Shown here piece after piece: positions 32,678-45,261 of a stretch of DNA of 64,000 nt (position 1 is the stretch's first letter; each line of letters opens with the position of its first letter). The position numbers and the translations under genes were made by a program. The DNA is from Massariosphaeria phaeospora (Eukaryota > Ascomycota > Dothideomycetes > Pleosporales), in assembly GCA_011032825.1 (NCBI GenBank), contig JAADJZ010000010.1, positions 620,001 through 684,000 on the forward strand, read 5' to 3'. The notes beneath the pieces are model-generated. The model saw only the letters and a program-made list of their open reading frames with translations. It made no database searches and had not been told where the DNA came from.

Positions 32678-33602
32678 CTAAATAGAACTTTCTAAAAAAC
32701 GTTAGATACAGCTTGCTCTTTAGGTTTTTAAACAAAATGCAATACTTTTTTAGCAATGCGCTATAGCTATCTACAACGTTAATTAATTAACACTAAGCTA
32801 CTAACGCGTAGAACAAACTTTACAAGTAAATTACTAGCTTAAATTAAAGAATTTTACAAAAACTAAAGAGAGCGTAGTTGTTAAGTATATACTTAAGCTT
32901 ATATCGCGCGAATTTCTTTTTAAGCTTGTAGCTGTAGCTAATATAACCAATTTCTTGCGCGCAAAGCGCAATTTAGGCTAAGTTAGCTTAAACTAGCTTA
33001 GTACGTAGGTTATGCACTACTCTAAGTTTATAATAAAATTCAATTGCAAGTACAATTACAAAAAAACGCTTTGCAAGAATTTTAAAGTTATTTAGAGCTA
33101 GTTTCGCCTAGTAGCTAATATAAAAGCTAAGTACAATATCTAGAATATAAACAAGTACAACTTTAACAAAACAAGCTTTATAATAAGCTAGATATTAACT
33201 AAAGCAGTTGTTACTACTTTAGAGAAACGAGAACGGCTAAAGGCAATACAGCAAAGTAATAGAAAGTAAACAATAGTTATCTAAAGCATTAACGCAACAA
33301 AGTAAGCTATTCTACTTTTTATTATTTTTAAAAGCTACTATTACTTCTTTGCTTAGTACAAGAAAAAGAATTTGCTTTAAAACTAGGTTATTGCAGTTTT
33401 TAAGAAAAGCTAAACAACAAATAAACTTAAGCTATAGTAGTTAAAGTACTTTAATAAGTATACAAAGAAAAAAGTAGTTAGCAGCTACTAACTACTCGCA
33501 ATTAATAGCTATAAAAGCTATAACTCGCTTGCATTCTAGCAATACTACAAGAAAAACAAAATTATTACTATTTGCATAATTTCGTACTTATTGTACTTTC
33601 TA
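32678..33602 (+). pseudogene. Pogo-type transposase fragment (DDE core)
   Basis: The plus strand carries RLVANIKAKYNI, YNFNKTSF (first catalytic Asp as Asn), KAVVTTLEKRERLKAIQQ, ILLFIIFKS, LKYFNKYTK and NKIITICIISYLLYFL, a decayed DDE_1 core in the usual order. It is cut off by element C2 at 33605, so the C-terminal part is missing. Its subtype differs from A and B at many residues. Confidence 0.72.
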
Positions 33603-33604
33603 TA

Positions 33605-34337
33605 ACGTACTTTACGAGCTTGCTAAACACACGAGTTCGCCGAACACTTTTGCTAAGCTTCTACTAAAACTACTCTATTCTAGCGCAAAACAGCTTACTT
33701 TAGCTCTATATAAAGCAATTTAACTTAAAATATTATTTAGAGTTTACTTTTACTGCTTGCTTATACGTACGTGCGTTATGCTTAGTTTAACTACACTATT
33801 TACACTACTTTTAAGATAGTTTACCTACTTTAGCGCGCACTTGCGTCTTTAGCTTTTTTTTATTACTACGCGCTCTAAACTCTTTTAGAGTAGTTAGACA
33901 AGTTTTATTTTTAACTATTAAAGTTTTTTTTACTTAAACTTACTTTCTTTTATGCAATCTACGTTGCGTAGCAGCTTTATTTGCTACTTAAAGCTTTGCG
34001 AATTTTTTTTGCGCTAACACTAGCTTGTGCGCGATAATAGCTGCTTTCTTTAAAACTTTTTTAAAAGCTTTTATTATAGACGTTGGTAAGCTATTTATAT
34101 ACTTTTAAATTCTTACTTTTACAAGCGTTAATTGCGACTTTAGTTTAAAAGTATTGCTTAAAGTTTGCAACTGCTAAAGCTCGTTGTTAATAAATAGTAG
34201 TAGTAATAAAGTACGCAACTAAACGTTAAAAGCTGTTATAACTTGTTTTAAGTTAAATAGAACTAATCTAGCGTCTTAAAACTTTTTTTGAATATTACTA
34301 AAAGTAATTGCTGCATTATAAGCGCGTATAAAGCATA
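33605..34337 (-). mobile_element. Pogo element C2, partial, C-terminal transposase half
   Basis: Begins ACGTACTTTACGAGC after TA at 33603-33604. The minus strand encodes the C-terminal transposase region: LFNLKQVITAFNV, INSLPTSIIKAFKKV, HKLVLAQKKFAKL, a basic segment RRLHKRK and a zinc-knuckle-like end (TKHNART). The 5' half is absent because pogo copy A3 (from 34338) has inserted and later rearrangement removed what followed. Confidence 0.72.
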
Positions 34338-34875
34338 ACGTAATCTACTACTAAATAGAATACTCTACTAAGTAGAACAGTTTCTGCTAAAAACTTTTAC
34401 TCTTTTATTAACGCAACATGTTTTAACAACAAAACGCGCAATTATCTAACTAAAAAGGTAGAATTTAGCTTGCTCTTTTTGCTTATAATAGCTAACAATT
34501 CTAAAGCCTTTAACGCGCTGCTAAAGCATTTAAAGTACTTTTTACAACACTTTTTTACTAACGCAAAAAAGTTACGCATTGCTTTAAAACTTGCTACGCT
34601 TAACATAAGCTTACTGCAACTAAAGAGCAAACAATTGTTCAATATATTCTTAACTTTAATTCGCGAGAATTTGCGCTTCGGCTGTGCGAGGTAGTAGATA
34701 TAGCTAATAAACTACTAGCTGTACGCGGTAGTAAGCTAGTTAGCAAGCACTAAACTAAGCGCTTCGTAACGCGTTTAGCTAAGCTTAAAATAGCTTTTAA
34801 TTAAGCAAAAAATAGGCAGAGAATACTGCAAGAAAATTCTGCGATTATTAGCGCATAGTTTAAGCTAGTAGAGAA
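34338..34875 (+). mobile_element. Pogo copy A3, left segment
   Basis: Starts ACGTAATCTACTACTAAAT after TA (34336-34337), in reverse orientation to A1, so its transposase lies on the plus strand. It is homologous to the last roughly 540 bp of A1 and breaks at 34875 where hAT sequence begins. Its other end lies at 43238-43533. About 1 kb of the middle is missing. Confidence 0.78.
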
Positions 34876-37236
34876 TACGCTAGCGAATAAGTAGAAAGTA
34901 CCTATTAATAGGTATAAGTTAAGTTATAAGTTGCACAAACTTTAGGTTAAAGTTAAGTTATAGTTACTCTAGCGTAGGTAGAAGTTAAGTTAGAGTTATT
35001 AAAGCGTTAAATTATAGTTTAGTTAGAGTAATTAAAGCTTAGAGTTAGAGTTAGGTTAAAAGTTACATTTAAGTTATAAAGTTATGTGTTAGCTTAGAAA
35101 GTTGCTAAAGTTTAAAAAGTTATTACAGCTAGTTATTACATTTAAGAACGCGCAAATTGTATTTACAAAGTTTTATTATTACAGCTACTATTTACGTACA
35201 AAAACACAAGTAAAGTAAAAAAAGTTGTATTACTACAAATATTAATTACAGTAGCGTAAAAGTTAAGCGCGCTTTTGTAGCAAAAGTAGCAAATTCTTTT
35301 TTCTTAAATTATTATTTAACAAAGTTATTTTTAACTGTAAAGGCCTAGATGTAAGCTTAGATGTAAGCTTAAATAACAAGCTAAGTATAAGCCTAAATGT
35401 TAGCTTAAGTATTAACCTAGATAACGAGCTAAGTATAAGCGTAGATGTAAGTTTAAAAGTAAAATCTACATACTACGCTTAAAAGTTAAGTAAGTTCTTA
35501 ACTTTGTTACATAGTAGTTTTTTATTATCTACTTTTGCAAACTAAAAAACGCTGTTCTGTTTTTTCTTTTAAGCAATACAGTTTTTTAATATTATAATTT
35601 GCTAAATTGTTTAAGCAGCAAGTTGGTGCTTTTTATTGCTAATAACATTCTTAGCAACGTTAAATTCGCGCTTAACTTCAACTTAGGCAATTTGTACTGC
35701 AAGTATATTTTTTGCAACTTATAATAAGCGTAGATACGTTTTTTTATTTACTTGCTACTATTTAAGAATATTAAAAGAAGCACTAGCGCGTACGCAAGCA
35801 ATACTTAGATAAGCTTCCTTTTCTTAGCAAGTTAAGCTCTTTTTTTTTTCTATTTTGTTTAAGTTAACAAATGAAAAACTGCTTGGCAGCAACTAAAGTA
35901 GAAGCTTTAGTTTTTAAAACTATTTACTACTCTAAAGTTTAGTTGTATAAGATAAAAAAATAAAAGTAAAAGCAAAGCAAGTATTATCGTTATAGCAATT
36001 AAAGTAATTAAAAAACTCTTTGCAGTAGGTGTGCTTGTTTTGATTATTTTAAATTTTGTTTTAAACGCGTAGTTAGCATATAACTATAATAAGTAATTGT
36101 AATAACTATACTTCGTACGCCGTAAGCTTTTAGCTAGAGTCTAAAATAGTAGTATAATTAAATAAAAACTTTCGTTTATTGCTAGTTCTTTTATAATACT
36201 TGCTAAGTTTAGCTTTTTTTTTTTTTTGCAGCAGCTCGTACAACTGTAAGCTACTTAAAAGTATTTTAATTTTTTATGTTGTTGTTAAGTTTGTCTTGCA
36301 TACTATTTAAAAAGTTAAAAAAACAGTTGTATATAAGCTAGATATACTAAACTTGTAGCTTATAGTTTTTACTTAAAAAGTTTGTTGCATTTTTAAAGTT
36401 TTCAAGCATATTAGTAATTAACTTTAAGTAGTGCTATTTGTTTAGTGTTAATTTTAGTTGCTTAAAATTGCAAAAGTTTACTTTTGCTGTATTTTTATTA
36501 TTTAGAATACTGCTTGCACTAATTGTTATTTTAAGTGCAATCTCTTTTACTAGCTATTTGTTAATAAATTTTTAAATTTTAAGTGCGCGCTTGCACATAT
36601 TGTAAGTTAAATTTTATTATATTTTAACGTTGCAGATAACAGATATTTGTTGTTTTAGTAGCAAGTATAGTTGCGTAGCAATAAACCGCTTGTATTGTTA
36701 AAACAATAAATTAATTACTATGCAAATAGCTTAAAGCTAGGTGTGTATTAAGCTGTAATAAAAGTATATAATAATGCACTATATACTTTGCAAAAAAAGT
36801 TTAAAACAAAGATATTTGCTTGCACGTCGCTTAAATAGCGTTTTTGTAGTATTTCTTTTAGTTTAACATTAGCACTTGCTAATGCTGCAAGCTTAAAGTG
36901 TAAAATAATATTTTAAACAACAAAATTAATAATGTAAGCAAAATACAAAATTAAGTTTTTTAATAAGCTCTAAAGTATGTTCTTTGCTTTTAGTTGCTAT
37001 TTAATAACACAACTAAGCGTTTTGTTTTTTTTAGCATTATTTGTAGTAATTGCTAAAAAGCGTAATTTAATGCTAGTGTTTAAAAGTACTTGCAGTATAT
37101 TAGCAGCTGCAGCAGCACTAGTATGTTTTTCGCGTAAAAAAACAAAATTTAGTAACTTCTTCTAAAGCTGCTAGTTGCAGTTAACGTAGTATCTTTCAAC
37201 TACAAGAAAACTAAAATAATTAGAAGCAAACTACTC
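34876..37236 (-). mobile_element. hAT element K2, partial
   Basis: Begins with the hAT terminus TACGCTAGCGAATAAG, followed by subterminal repeats of GTTAAGTTA-type motifs. It contains hAT transposase sequence on the minus strand (antisense of the 62-codon plus ORF at 36977). It matches the last 2,359 bp of K1 in inverted orientation, base for base in length. It ends where K1 has inserted. Confidence 0.8.
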
Positions 37237-38459
37237 TAGGCTAGCGAATAAGTAGAAGTTGAGTTAAAGTTAAGTTGCTTTTTTTATAACTCTAACTTAA
37301 CTCTACTTATATACTCAATTTTTCAACGCTAGTATAGAGTTATAGTTGAGTTGAGTTGCATAAACTTTAAGTTAAAGTTAAGTTATCTCGCATAGGCTCT
37401 AGATTATAGTTGAGTTATAGTTAAGTTGTTATATTTAGAGTTTATATATTGTATTTCGACGTTAGCAAAGTACAAGTTGCTTAAGTTTATTACAAATTGT
37501 TATTACAGCGTAGAATTAGTTGCATTCTAATAGCTAAGTACAAAGCAACGTCTACGCTAGGTATTGCTAGAAAATTTAGAATTATTATAGCTTTATACTG
37601 CTAGAACAAGTAGCAACTAAACTTTAGCTTTTACATTTGCTGCGAACTTTTCTTGTACTTCTTGTAGTATCTTTGTGCTAGATTTATGTTTTTCGTGTTA
37701 ATTGTTACTCGTTTCGCGTGTATAGCGTTAATATTAGTATTTGTTAAAGTTAGCTTTGCACCTAGCAATAAGTAGAAAGCTATACTTTTGAAAATGCTAA
37801 TTAAAAAAGCCTTTGTTACTTTTTGTATAGCTTTAATTGCACTAGCTTAGAAGCGTAGATTAGGCTTAAACTTTTGCGCAATCTTGCAAACTAGCTAACT
37901 AAATAGCAGTTTGCGCATAAAAAGCTTAGTTAATTTCTAGTATTATTAAATTTCGCGCAACGCAACAGCTGCATGTTGTTAAAAACAAAGCTGCAATTAA
38001 CTACTATAATAACTTACTTTTTTGCTTTTAGCAGTAAAGCTTTTTTACACTACTTGTTGTTAGTTTTTTTTTATTCTTGTACAAATTGCTAGATTTGCGA
38101 GCTGCTTTTGCTGCGAGAAACTTTTGCGAAACCTTGCCGCTAGTAGTAGAGTAGTAGCAGTTAGTTTGCTTAGTGCGAGCTATTGCAGAAAAATTAATGC
38201 GTAATAAGTATAGTGTAGAGAGTAGAAAGTTGTAATAATTATTTGTAATAATTACGGTAGGTAAGAAAGCTGCAGAAGCTGTAGTAGAAGTGCGTGTTTT
38301 AAGTAGCTAGCAGCAAAGTGCTAGCTAAAGCTGCAGCTTTTGCAGCAGCGCACAACTTACTCTACATAGAATTTAGCTTGTAAATTCGCTACCTAACTTT
38401 CTACTACTTTACTTTCTACTTCTACCTACCTACGTACTACAACTAGCTTTATTATTACT

Positions 38460-39790
38460 TACATTTATTACAAATACGATAGCCGCAATTAAGCAGAAGC
38501 TTAACAACGAGATAAACTACGAGCTTAATAATAAGTTACTTCTACTTTACAAAATTAAAGTTTTAACTAGGTTTAAGCTAGCAAAGTAAAAAGCGCTTAC
38601 AAATGTAATTATTATAGAAGTTTATTACAGCATCTGCTAACAAATCTAGAGCTTTAAGTTTAAAAAGCACAAAGTCTTTAGCGTACTAGCAAATTGCGGT
38701 TGCGTTAGATTACGAAAAAAGCGCTTTACACATTACAAGCTACTATTTAAAAGTTAATTAAGCAATACTGCTTGCGCAACTGCTTAGAGAAATCAAACAG
38801 CTTACTTAAGTGCTAAAAAAAAGCTATTGCAAATGCTAGTGCAGAAGATTGGCAAGCAAAATACTAGCTTAAGAAAAAGCTTAAGGCGAAAAAGAAATTT
38901 ACTGCGTTGTTTGCGCACAACTAGAAAAAGTAGTTAGCAACTAAACTTAAGCTTTTAGATAAGCAACGCTACTGCGCACAAAAAAGTAGTAAGTTATTAT
39001 ATTAGTTTATTACGTTATTGTACTTACAATACGTAGTTAAGTAGCTTTAAGCAAAACTTAGCTTTGCCTATAAAAAGTAAGCTCGTATTTATTACGATGT
39101 TAACTTCTAACAGCACGAAAACATTTTTGAACAAATTGCCAAAGCACTAAAAAACAAAAGAAAAATTAAGAATTAGCTAATGTTGCGAATATTTGGCGCT
39201 AGCGAAGCTACTAATAGAATTATGCAACGTATCTACTTAGACGAATTAGCTAAGTTAAAAAATAATTTGTTTAAAAACGAGAAAGCTAAAATGAATTAGC
39301 AAGAGTTTGTAAAGACGTTGACTTTAGAGAATCTAACACTAGTAACTACTAAAGACTAGAAGTAAGTTATTATAGTAGTTTATTACATACCTATACTAAC
39401 TGCACTAGCTTACGCAAGCCTACGCTTTCTTTTAAACTGCGCGTTAACAGCAACGATGCTTATAAAGATATCAACAGCTTGTATATTCCAGCGCCTACAA
39501 TTAATAAGTGTAAAGAAAAAGCAAGTAGCAACTTAGAAATTAATGCGTTCTACAATAAGTATAAAGACGAATATAAAACAAAAAATTAGTAGAGAAAAGC
39601 AGTAGCAGAAGCAAACAAGTCCTCTAGTAAAAAAAAAAAAAAAGATAAAAAAAAAAATAAAAATAAAAAGTAGAATGAGGTAGTGGATGAGGTAGTAAAG
39701 CAAACTAAAGTAGTAGAGCAAACTAAGTTAGTAGAGTATTTAAATTAAAAGAGTTTTTCTAACAATAGTAACGCTTATAAAAAAGCGCAA
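38460..39790 (+). pseudogene. Unidentified accessory gene remnant inside hAT K1
   Basis: Exon-like blocks on the plus strand are TIAAIKQKLNNEINYELNNK, ANASAEDWQAKY, KKKFTALFAHN, then SFKLRVNSNDAYKDINSLY, ASSNLEINAFYNKYKDEY and a Lys/Ser-rich low-complexity tail followed by an acidic/polar DEVVKQTKVVEQTKLVEYLN. Candidate introns (GTAAGTTATTATAG... with TACTAAC near the 3' side and TAG or CAG acceptors) lie at about 39362-39410, 38992 onward and 38603-38629. I do not recognise the protein. It is also present, inverted, in copy K3 (52600-53100). It could be the N-terminal part of the transposase or a second gene. Confidence 0.45.
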
Positions 39791-40439
39791 ACCTAAGGCT
39801 TTCTACTTTTTATGTAAATAAAAACGTTGCTAGCATAAACACAACTAGTATTTACTATTTATAACGCGGCCTAAAACGTGCATAACATTGCGATTAACAA
39901 ATTAGCAAGTATAACTTAATTAGAACTGTAAAATTAAAGCGCTACTACTGCAGCTTTAATTTTAGCTCTAATCTTAGTTGCATTACTGCTTTAGCCTTTG
40001 CGCTTAGACGTTAGCAATATTTCGCAGGCAAAAAAGTATGTTCTGTTTTCTTTTAACAATTTGCGTGTTTTCTTTTAGCAATGTACCTATTCTCTATTTT
40101 TAGTCTACTCTAATACTAATTATTACAGTTTATTATTACAGTACCTGCGCTTTTGTACTATACCTTTTGTTATAAACATAGCAAAACTTTCGCTACTTGT
40201 TTGTCTATTTAAATTCGACGCTAAGCAATTCGTTTAAAGAGAAGAAAAGAATAAACTATATCTAGTAAAATATTCTTTTACGCATATTAAAGATAATACA
40301 GAATAAAAAGTAGTAGTAACTGCGTAAAAAATGTAGTAGAGTTTTACTAAGTAGGCTCTAAACTTAAAGATAGCAAATTTGCAATAGAACTTTGCTGTAC
40401 GCACTAGTTAGGTATAGCTATAGTTTAAAAAAGCTACTA

Positions 40440-41335
40440 ATTCTAGTAATAGCTACTTCTACGTATTCTGCTATAATTGCAGCTTTGCTCTTTAGCACCT
40501 AGCAGTTAAAACTATCAAAACTAAATACTTACTTAACTAGTTTGAATCTAGAACTTGCTAAAGAACGCTTGCTTTTGTTTACTCTCAACCTCGTTTACAG
40601 CTAGCACTACGTTAACTTTAATTTACTACTATTATACTACTATATTCAACTTAGGCTTTTGAACGAGAACTAGTACGAGTAGTTATATATAGCAACTAGT
40701 CTTTTCAAACAATTAAGCAGCCTTTATTCTAGCAATTTCTTTAATTTCTTTAACCTAATATTTTAAGTATTAGCTAATTCAAATTCTAGGGAATGTTCTA
40801 TAAACGATTTGAAAAAGCTAAAGCATTACTTCTTAATAACATTAGCTAGTTAACTAAGATTTCAATTGCGATAGATAAGTAGTTTGCTTCTAATTATTTT
40901 AGTTTCTTTGCAGTTAAAGAATACTACGTTAACTGCAACTAGCAGCTTTAAAAGAAGTTGCTAAATTTCGTTTTTTTACGCGAAAAACATACTAGTGCTG
41001 CTGCAGCTGCTAATATACTGCAAGTACTCTTAAACACTAGCATTAAATTACGCTTTTTAGCAATTACTATAGATAATGCTAAAAAAAACAAAACGCTTAG
41101 TTGTGTTATTAAACAGCAACTAAAAGCAAAAAACATACTTTAAAGCTTATTAAAAAACTCAATTTTGTGTTTTGCTTATATTATTAACTTTGTTGTTTAA
41201 AATATTATTTTACACTTTAAGCTTGCAGTATTAGCAAGTGCTAACGTTAAACTAAAAAAAATACTATAAAAACGCTATTTAAGCGACGTGCAAGCAAATA
41301 TTTTTGTTTTTAACTTTTTTTGCAAAGTATATAGT
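40440..41335 (+). pseudogene. hAT transposase remnant in K1
   Basis: From N to C there is a BED-finger-like segment (FCYNCSFALQHLAVKT near 40470), then KISIAIDK-FASNYFSFFAVKEYY, LLNFVFLREKHTSAAAAANIL, IKLRFLAITIDNAKKNKTLS and LCFAYIINFVV. These correspond to the hAT catalytic core (D-W-S, ITTDNASNN, H-C-x-A-H-x-I-N). Several key residues are altered by G:C to A:T changes. The chain then runs into a probable intron near 41330. The minus-strand 62-codon ORF (40948-41136) is an antisense shadow, as are its cousins at 36977 and 44120 in the oppositely oriented copies. Confidence 0.8.
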
Positions 41336-43237
41336 ATGTTATTATATACTTTTATTACAGCCTAATACACACCTAGCTTTAAGCTATTTGCATAGCAATT
41401 AATTTGTTGTTTTAATAATACAAGCGGTTTATTGCTACGCAACTATACTTGCTACTAAAATAACAAATGTCTATTATCTACAACGTTAAAATATAATAAA
41501 ATTTAACTTACAATATGTGCAAGCGCGCACTTAAAATTTAAAAATTTATTAACAAATAGCTAGTAAAAGAGATTGCACTTAAAATAACAATTAGTGCAAG
41601 TAGTATTTTAAATAATAAAAATATAGCAAAAGTAAACTTTTGCAACTTTAAAGAACTAAAATTAACACTAAACAAATAGCACTACTTAAAGTTAATTACT
41701 AATATGCTTAAAAACTTTAAAGACGTAACAAACTTTTTAAGTAAAAACTACAAGCTACAAGTTTAGTATATCTAGCTTATATACAACTGTTTTTTTAACT
41801 TTTTAAATAGTATGCAAGACAAACTTAACAACAATATAAAAAATTAAAATACTTTTAAGTAGCTTACAGTTGTACGAGCTGCTATAGATAAAAAAAAAAC
41901 TAAACTTAGCAAGTATTATAAAAAAACTAGCAATAAACAAAAGTTTTTATTTAATTGTACTACTATTTTAAACTCTAGCTAAAAGCTTACGGCGTACAAA
42001 GTATAGTTATTATAGTTACTTATTACAGTTATATGCTAACTACGCGTTTAAAATAAAACTTTAAATAATCAAAACAAGCACACTTACTACGAAGAGTTTT
42101 TTAATTACTTTAATTGCTATAACAACAATACTTGCTTTGCTTTTACTTTTATTTTTTTGTTTTATACAACTAGACTTTAAAGTAGTAAATAGTTTTAAAA
42201 ACTAAAGCTTTTGCTTTAGTTGCTGCTAAGCAGTTTTTTATCTATTAACTTAAACAAAACAGAAGAAAAAAAGAGCTTAACTTGCTAAAAAAAAAAAAGC
42301 TTATCTAAGCATTGCCTGCGTACGCGCTAGTGCTTTTTTAAATATTCTTAAATAGTAGCAAGTAAATAAAGAAACGTATTTACGTTTATTACAAGTTGCA
42401 AAAAATGTACTTGCAGTACAAATTGCTTAGGTTAAAGTTAAGCGCGAATTTAACGTTGCTAAGAATGTTATTAGCAACAAAAAGCACTAACTTGCTGCTT
42501 AAACAATTTAGTAAATTATAATATTAAAAAACTGTATTGCTTAAAAGAAAAGACAGAACAGCGTTTTTTAGTTTGCAAAGGCAAATAATAAAGAACTACT
42601 ATGTAGCAAAGTTAAAAACTTACTTAACTTTTAAGCGCAGTATGTAGACTTTACTTTTAAGCTTACATTTACGCTTATACTTAGCTCGTTATCTAAATTA
42701 ATACTTAAGCTAATATTTAAGTTTATACTTAGCTTGTTATCTAGGCTTATATCTAGGCCTACATCTAGGCTTTTACAATTAAAAATAACTCTATTAAATA
42801 ATAATTTAAAAAAAGAGAATTTGCTACTTTTGCTACAAAAGCGCGCTTAACTTTTACGCTACTGTAATTAATATTTGTAGTAATACAACTTTTTTTACTT
42901 TACTTGTGTTTTTGTACGTAAATAGTAGCTGTAATAACAAAACTTCGTAAATACAATTTGCGCGTTTTTAAATGTAATAACTAGCTGTAATAACTTTTTA
43001 AACTTTAGCAACTTTCTAAGCTAACACATAACTTTATAACTTAAATGTAACTTTTAACTTAACTCTAACTTTAAGCTTTAATTACTCTAACTAAACTATA
43101 ACCTAACGCTTTGATAACTCTAACTTAACTTCTACCTACGCTAGAGTAACTATAACTTAATTTTAACCTAAAGTCTGTGCGACCTATAACTTAACCTATA
43201 CCTATTAATAAGTACTTTTTACTTATTTGCTAGCGTA

Positions 43238-43533
43238 AGTATAAGAGTGCTGCAGCGTAAGTAGCTGCCAAAGCGTTTGCAAAGCTTTAGCAATTAAAGA
43301 AAGCTCGTAGTAGTAGTAATTAAAAACGAGTTTAACTAGCTCTACGGCGTTGTAAAAACTACGGCAAAACTAGGCACAATGCGCAAACGTGCAAAAAAAA
43401 TACAAAAGCATTTTGTAAATTAGATGCTAGCACAACGTACGTAGGCTTTTTGTTTAATAGAAATAAAATTAAAAATGCGTAATATAAGTTGGTTATGCCA
43501 AGGCTTTTTGTTTTACTTAGTAGTAGATTACGT
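43238..43533 (+). mobile_element. Pogo copy A3, right segment
   Basis: Resumes pogo family A sequence after the hAT K1 end and carries the zinc-knuckle region (LYGVVKTTAKLGTMRKR and alternate frame) and the terminus ending ...GATTACGT before TA (43534-43535). With 34338-34875 it forms one element split by hAT insertions and an internal loss. Confidence 0.75.
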
Positions 43534-43596
43534 TAGTAGAAACTTAAGTTTTGTAATGTAAGTAATTTAGTTGCGTATAAAATCTTTAGCTTAGCG

Positions 43597-43922
43597 TAGA
43601 GTAGTAAATAAGTATAAGTTAAGTTAAAGTTAAGTTAGCTTACGTAAGACTCTAGTGCTAACTTAACCTATACCTACGCTAAAACGTTTTAGCGTAAGTA
43701 TAAGTTAGGTTAGCATAGACCTCTACAATTCTATATTTTAATATATTTTTTTTTATAATTATAACAGCTAGTTATAACAAGTTTATTAACCTAAAAGTAG
43801 TACCTATAACTCAACTTTAACCTACGCTTAAATTACTCTAACTTAACTTTAACTCTAGGTTTGTGCGATTCTAACTTAACTTATACTCAACAATAGGTAC
43901 TTTCTACTTATTCGCCAACGTA
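43597..43922 (-). mobile_element. hAT-derived MITE, copy D3 (326 bp)
   Basis: Same non-coding sequence as D4 and D5, with termini TAGAGTAGTAAATAAG and CTTATTCGCCAACGTA. It contains GTTAAGTTA subterminal repeats and an internal palindrome (CGCTAAAACGTTTTAGCG). Confidence 0.7.
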
Positions 43923-44625
43923 GCACTGTATACTTTGCAAAAAAAGTTTAAAACAAAGATATTTGCTTGTACATCGCTTAAATAGCGTTTTTGTAGTATT
44001 TCTTTTAGTTTAACGTTAGCACTTGCTAATGCTGCAAGCTTAAAGTATAAAATAATATTTTAAATAACAAAGTTAATAATGTAAGCAAGATACAAAATTG
44101 AGTTTTTTAGTAAAAAAGTATGTTCTTTGCTTCTAGTTGTTGTTTAATAATACAACTAAGTGTTTTATTTTTTTTAGCATTATTTATAGTAATTGCTAGA
44201 AAGCGTAATTTAATGCTAGTGTTTAAAAGTACTTGCAGTATATTAGCAGCTATAGTAGCACTAGTATGTTTTTCGCGTAAAGAAACGAAATTTAGTAACT
44301 TTTTCTAAAGCTACTAGTTGCAGTTAACGTAGTATTCTTTAACTACAAAAAAACTAAGATAATTAGAAACAAACTACTTATCTATTGCAATTGAAGTTTT
44401 AGTTAACTAGCTAATGTTATTAAAAAGTAATGCTTTAGCTTTTTCAAATTGTTTATAGAACATTTCTTAGAATTTGAATTAGCTAATACTTAAAATATTA
44501 AGTCGAAGAAATAAAAGAAATTGCTAGAATAAAAGCTGCTTAATTGTTTGAAAAAACTAGTTGCTATATATAACTACTTGTACTAGTTCTCGTTTGAAAG
44601 CTTAAATTGAATATAGTAGTACAAT

Positions 44626-44953
44626 TACCCTAGCGAATAAGTAGAAAGTACTTATTGTTGAGTATAAGTTGAGTTAGAGTCGCATAGACTTAGAGTTAAA
44701 GTTAAGTTAGAGTAATTAAAGCGTAGGTTAAAGTTAAGTTATAAGTACTACTTTTAAGTTAATAAACCTATTATAACTAGCTGTTATAATTATAAAAAAA
44801 AATATATATTAAAATATAGAATTGTAGAGGTTTGTGCTAACTTAACTTATACCTACGCTAAAACGTTTTAGCGTAGGTATAAGTTAAGTTAGCACTAGAG
44901 TTTTACGTAAGCTAACTTAACTTTAACTTAACCTATACCTATTTACTACTCTA
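44626..44953 (+). mobile_element. hAT-derived MITE, copy D4 (328 bp) with 8-bp target duplication
   Basis: Flanked by AGTACAAT at 44618-44625 and 44954-44961. The uninterrupted homologous site in K1 supports the insertion. An 8-bp duplication is diagnostic of hAT transposition. Ends are TACCCTAGCG and CTACTCTA. It is non-coding, with clustered GTTAAGTTA-type repeats, as in the termini of the K elements. Confidence 0.85.
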
Positions 44954-45261
44954 AGTACAATAGTAGTAAATTGAAGTTAACGTAGTGCTAGCTGTAAACG
45001 AGGTTAAAAGTAAATAAAAGTAAGCGTTTTTTAATAGGTTCTAGATTCGAAGTAGTTAAGTAAATGTTTAGTTTTAATAGTTTTAACTACTTAGTGCTAA
45101 AGAGCAAAGCCGCAATTATAGCAAAATACGTAGAAGTAGCTATTACTAGAATTAGCAGCTTTTTTAAACTATAGCTATACCTAACTAGTGCGTATAGCAA
45201 AGTTCTATTGCGAATTTGCTATTTCTAAGTTTAAAACTTACTTAGTAAAACTCTACTACAT

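Larger units (their letters stand above)
37237..43237 (+). mobile_element. hAT element K1, complete (about 6.0 kb)
   Basis: Both ends carry the CTAGCG / CGCTAG terminus with GTTAAGTTA-like subterminal repeats. The plus strand encodes a hAT transposase from about 40440 onward. The left 3 kb holds additional intron-containing coding sequence. The left flank AACTACTC continues K2 and corresponds to AACTACTT in the uninterrupted homologue in K3, so K1 inserted into K2. The matching right-hand duplication is lost. Six kb is long for a hAT element. Confidence 0.8.

Noticed and set aside
36977..37165. 62-codon hydrophobic ORF, repeated at 40948-41136 and 44120-44308, looking like a small membrane protein
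   Set aside because: It is antisense to the hAT transposase core (ITIDNAKKNKTLS) in every copy; the hydrophobicity comes from reading the complement.
42650..43230. Regular GTTAAGTTA / GCTTAAAT-type motifs as a CRISPR-like or satellite array
   Set aside because: Spacing is irregular, there are no unique spacers, and the motifs map to subterminal repeats of hAT-type element ends.
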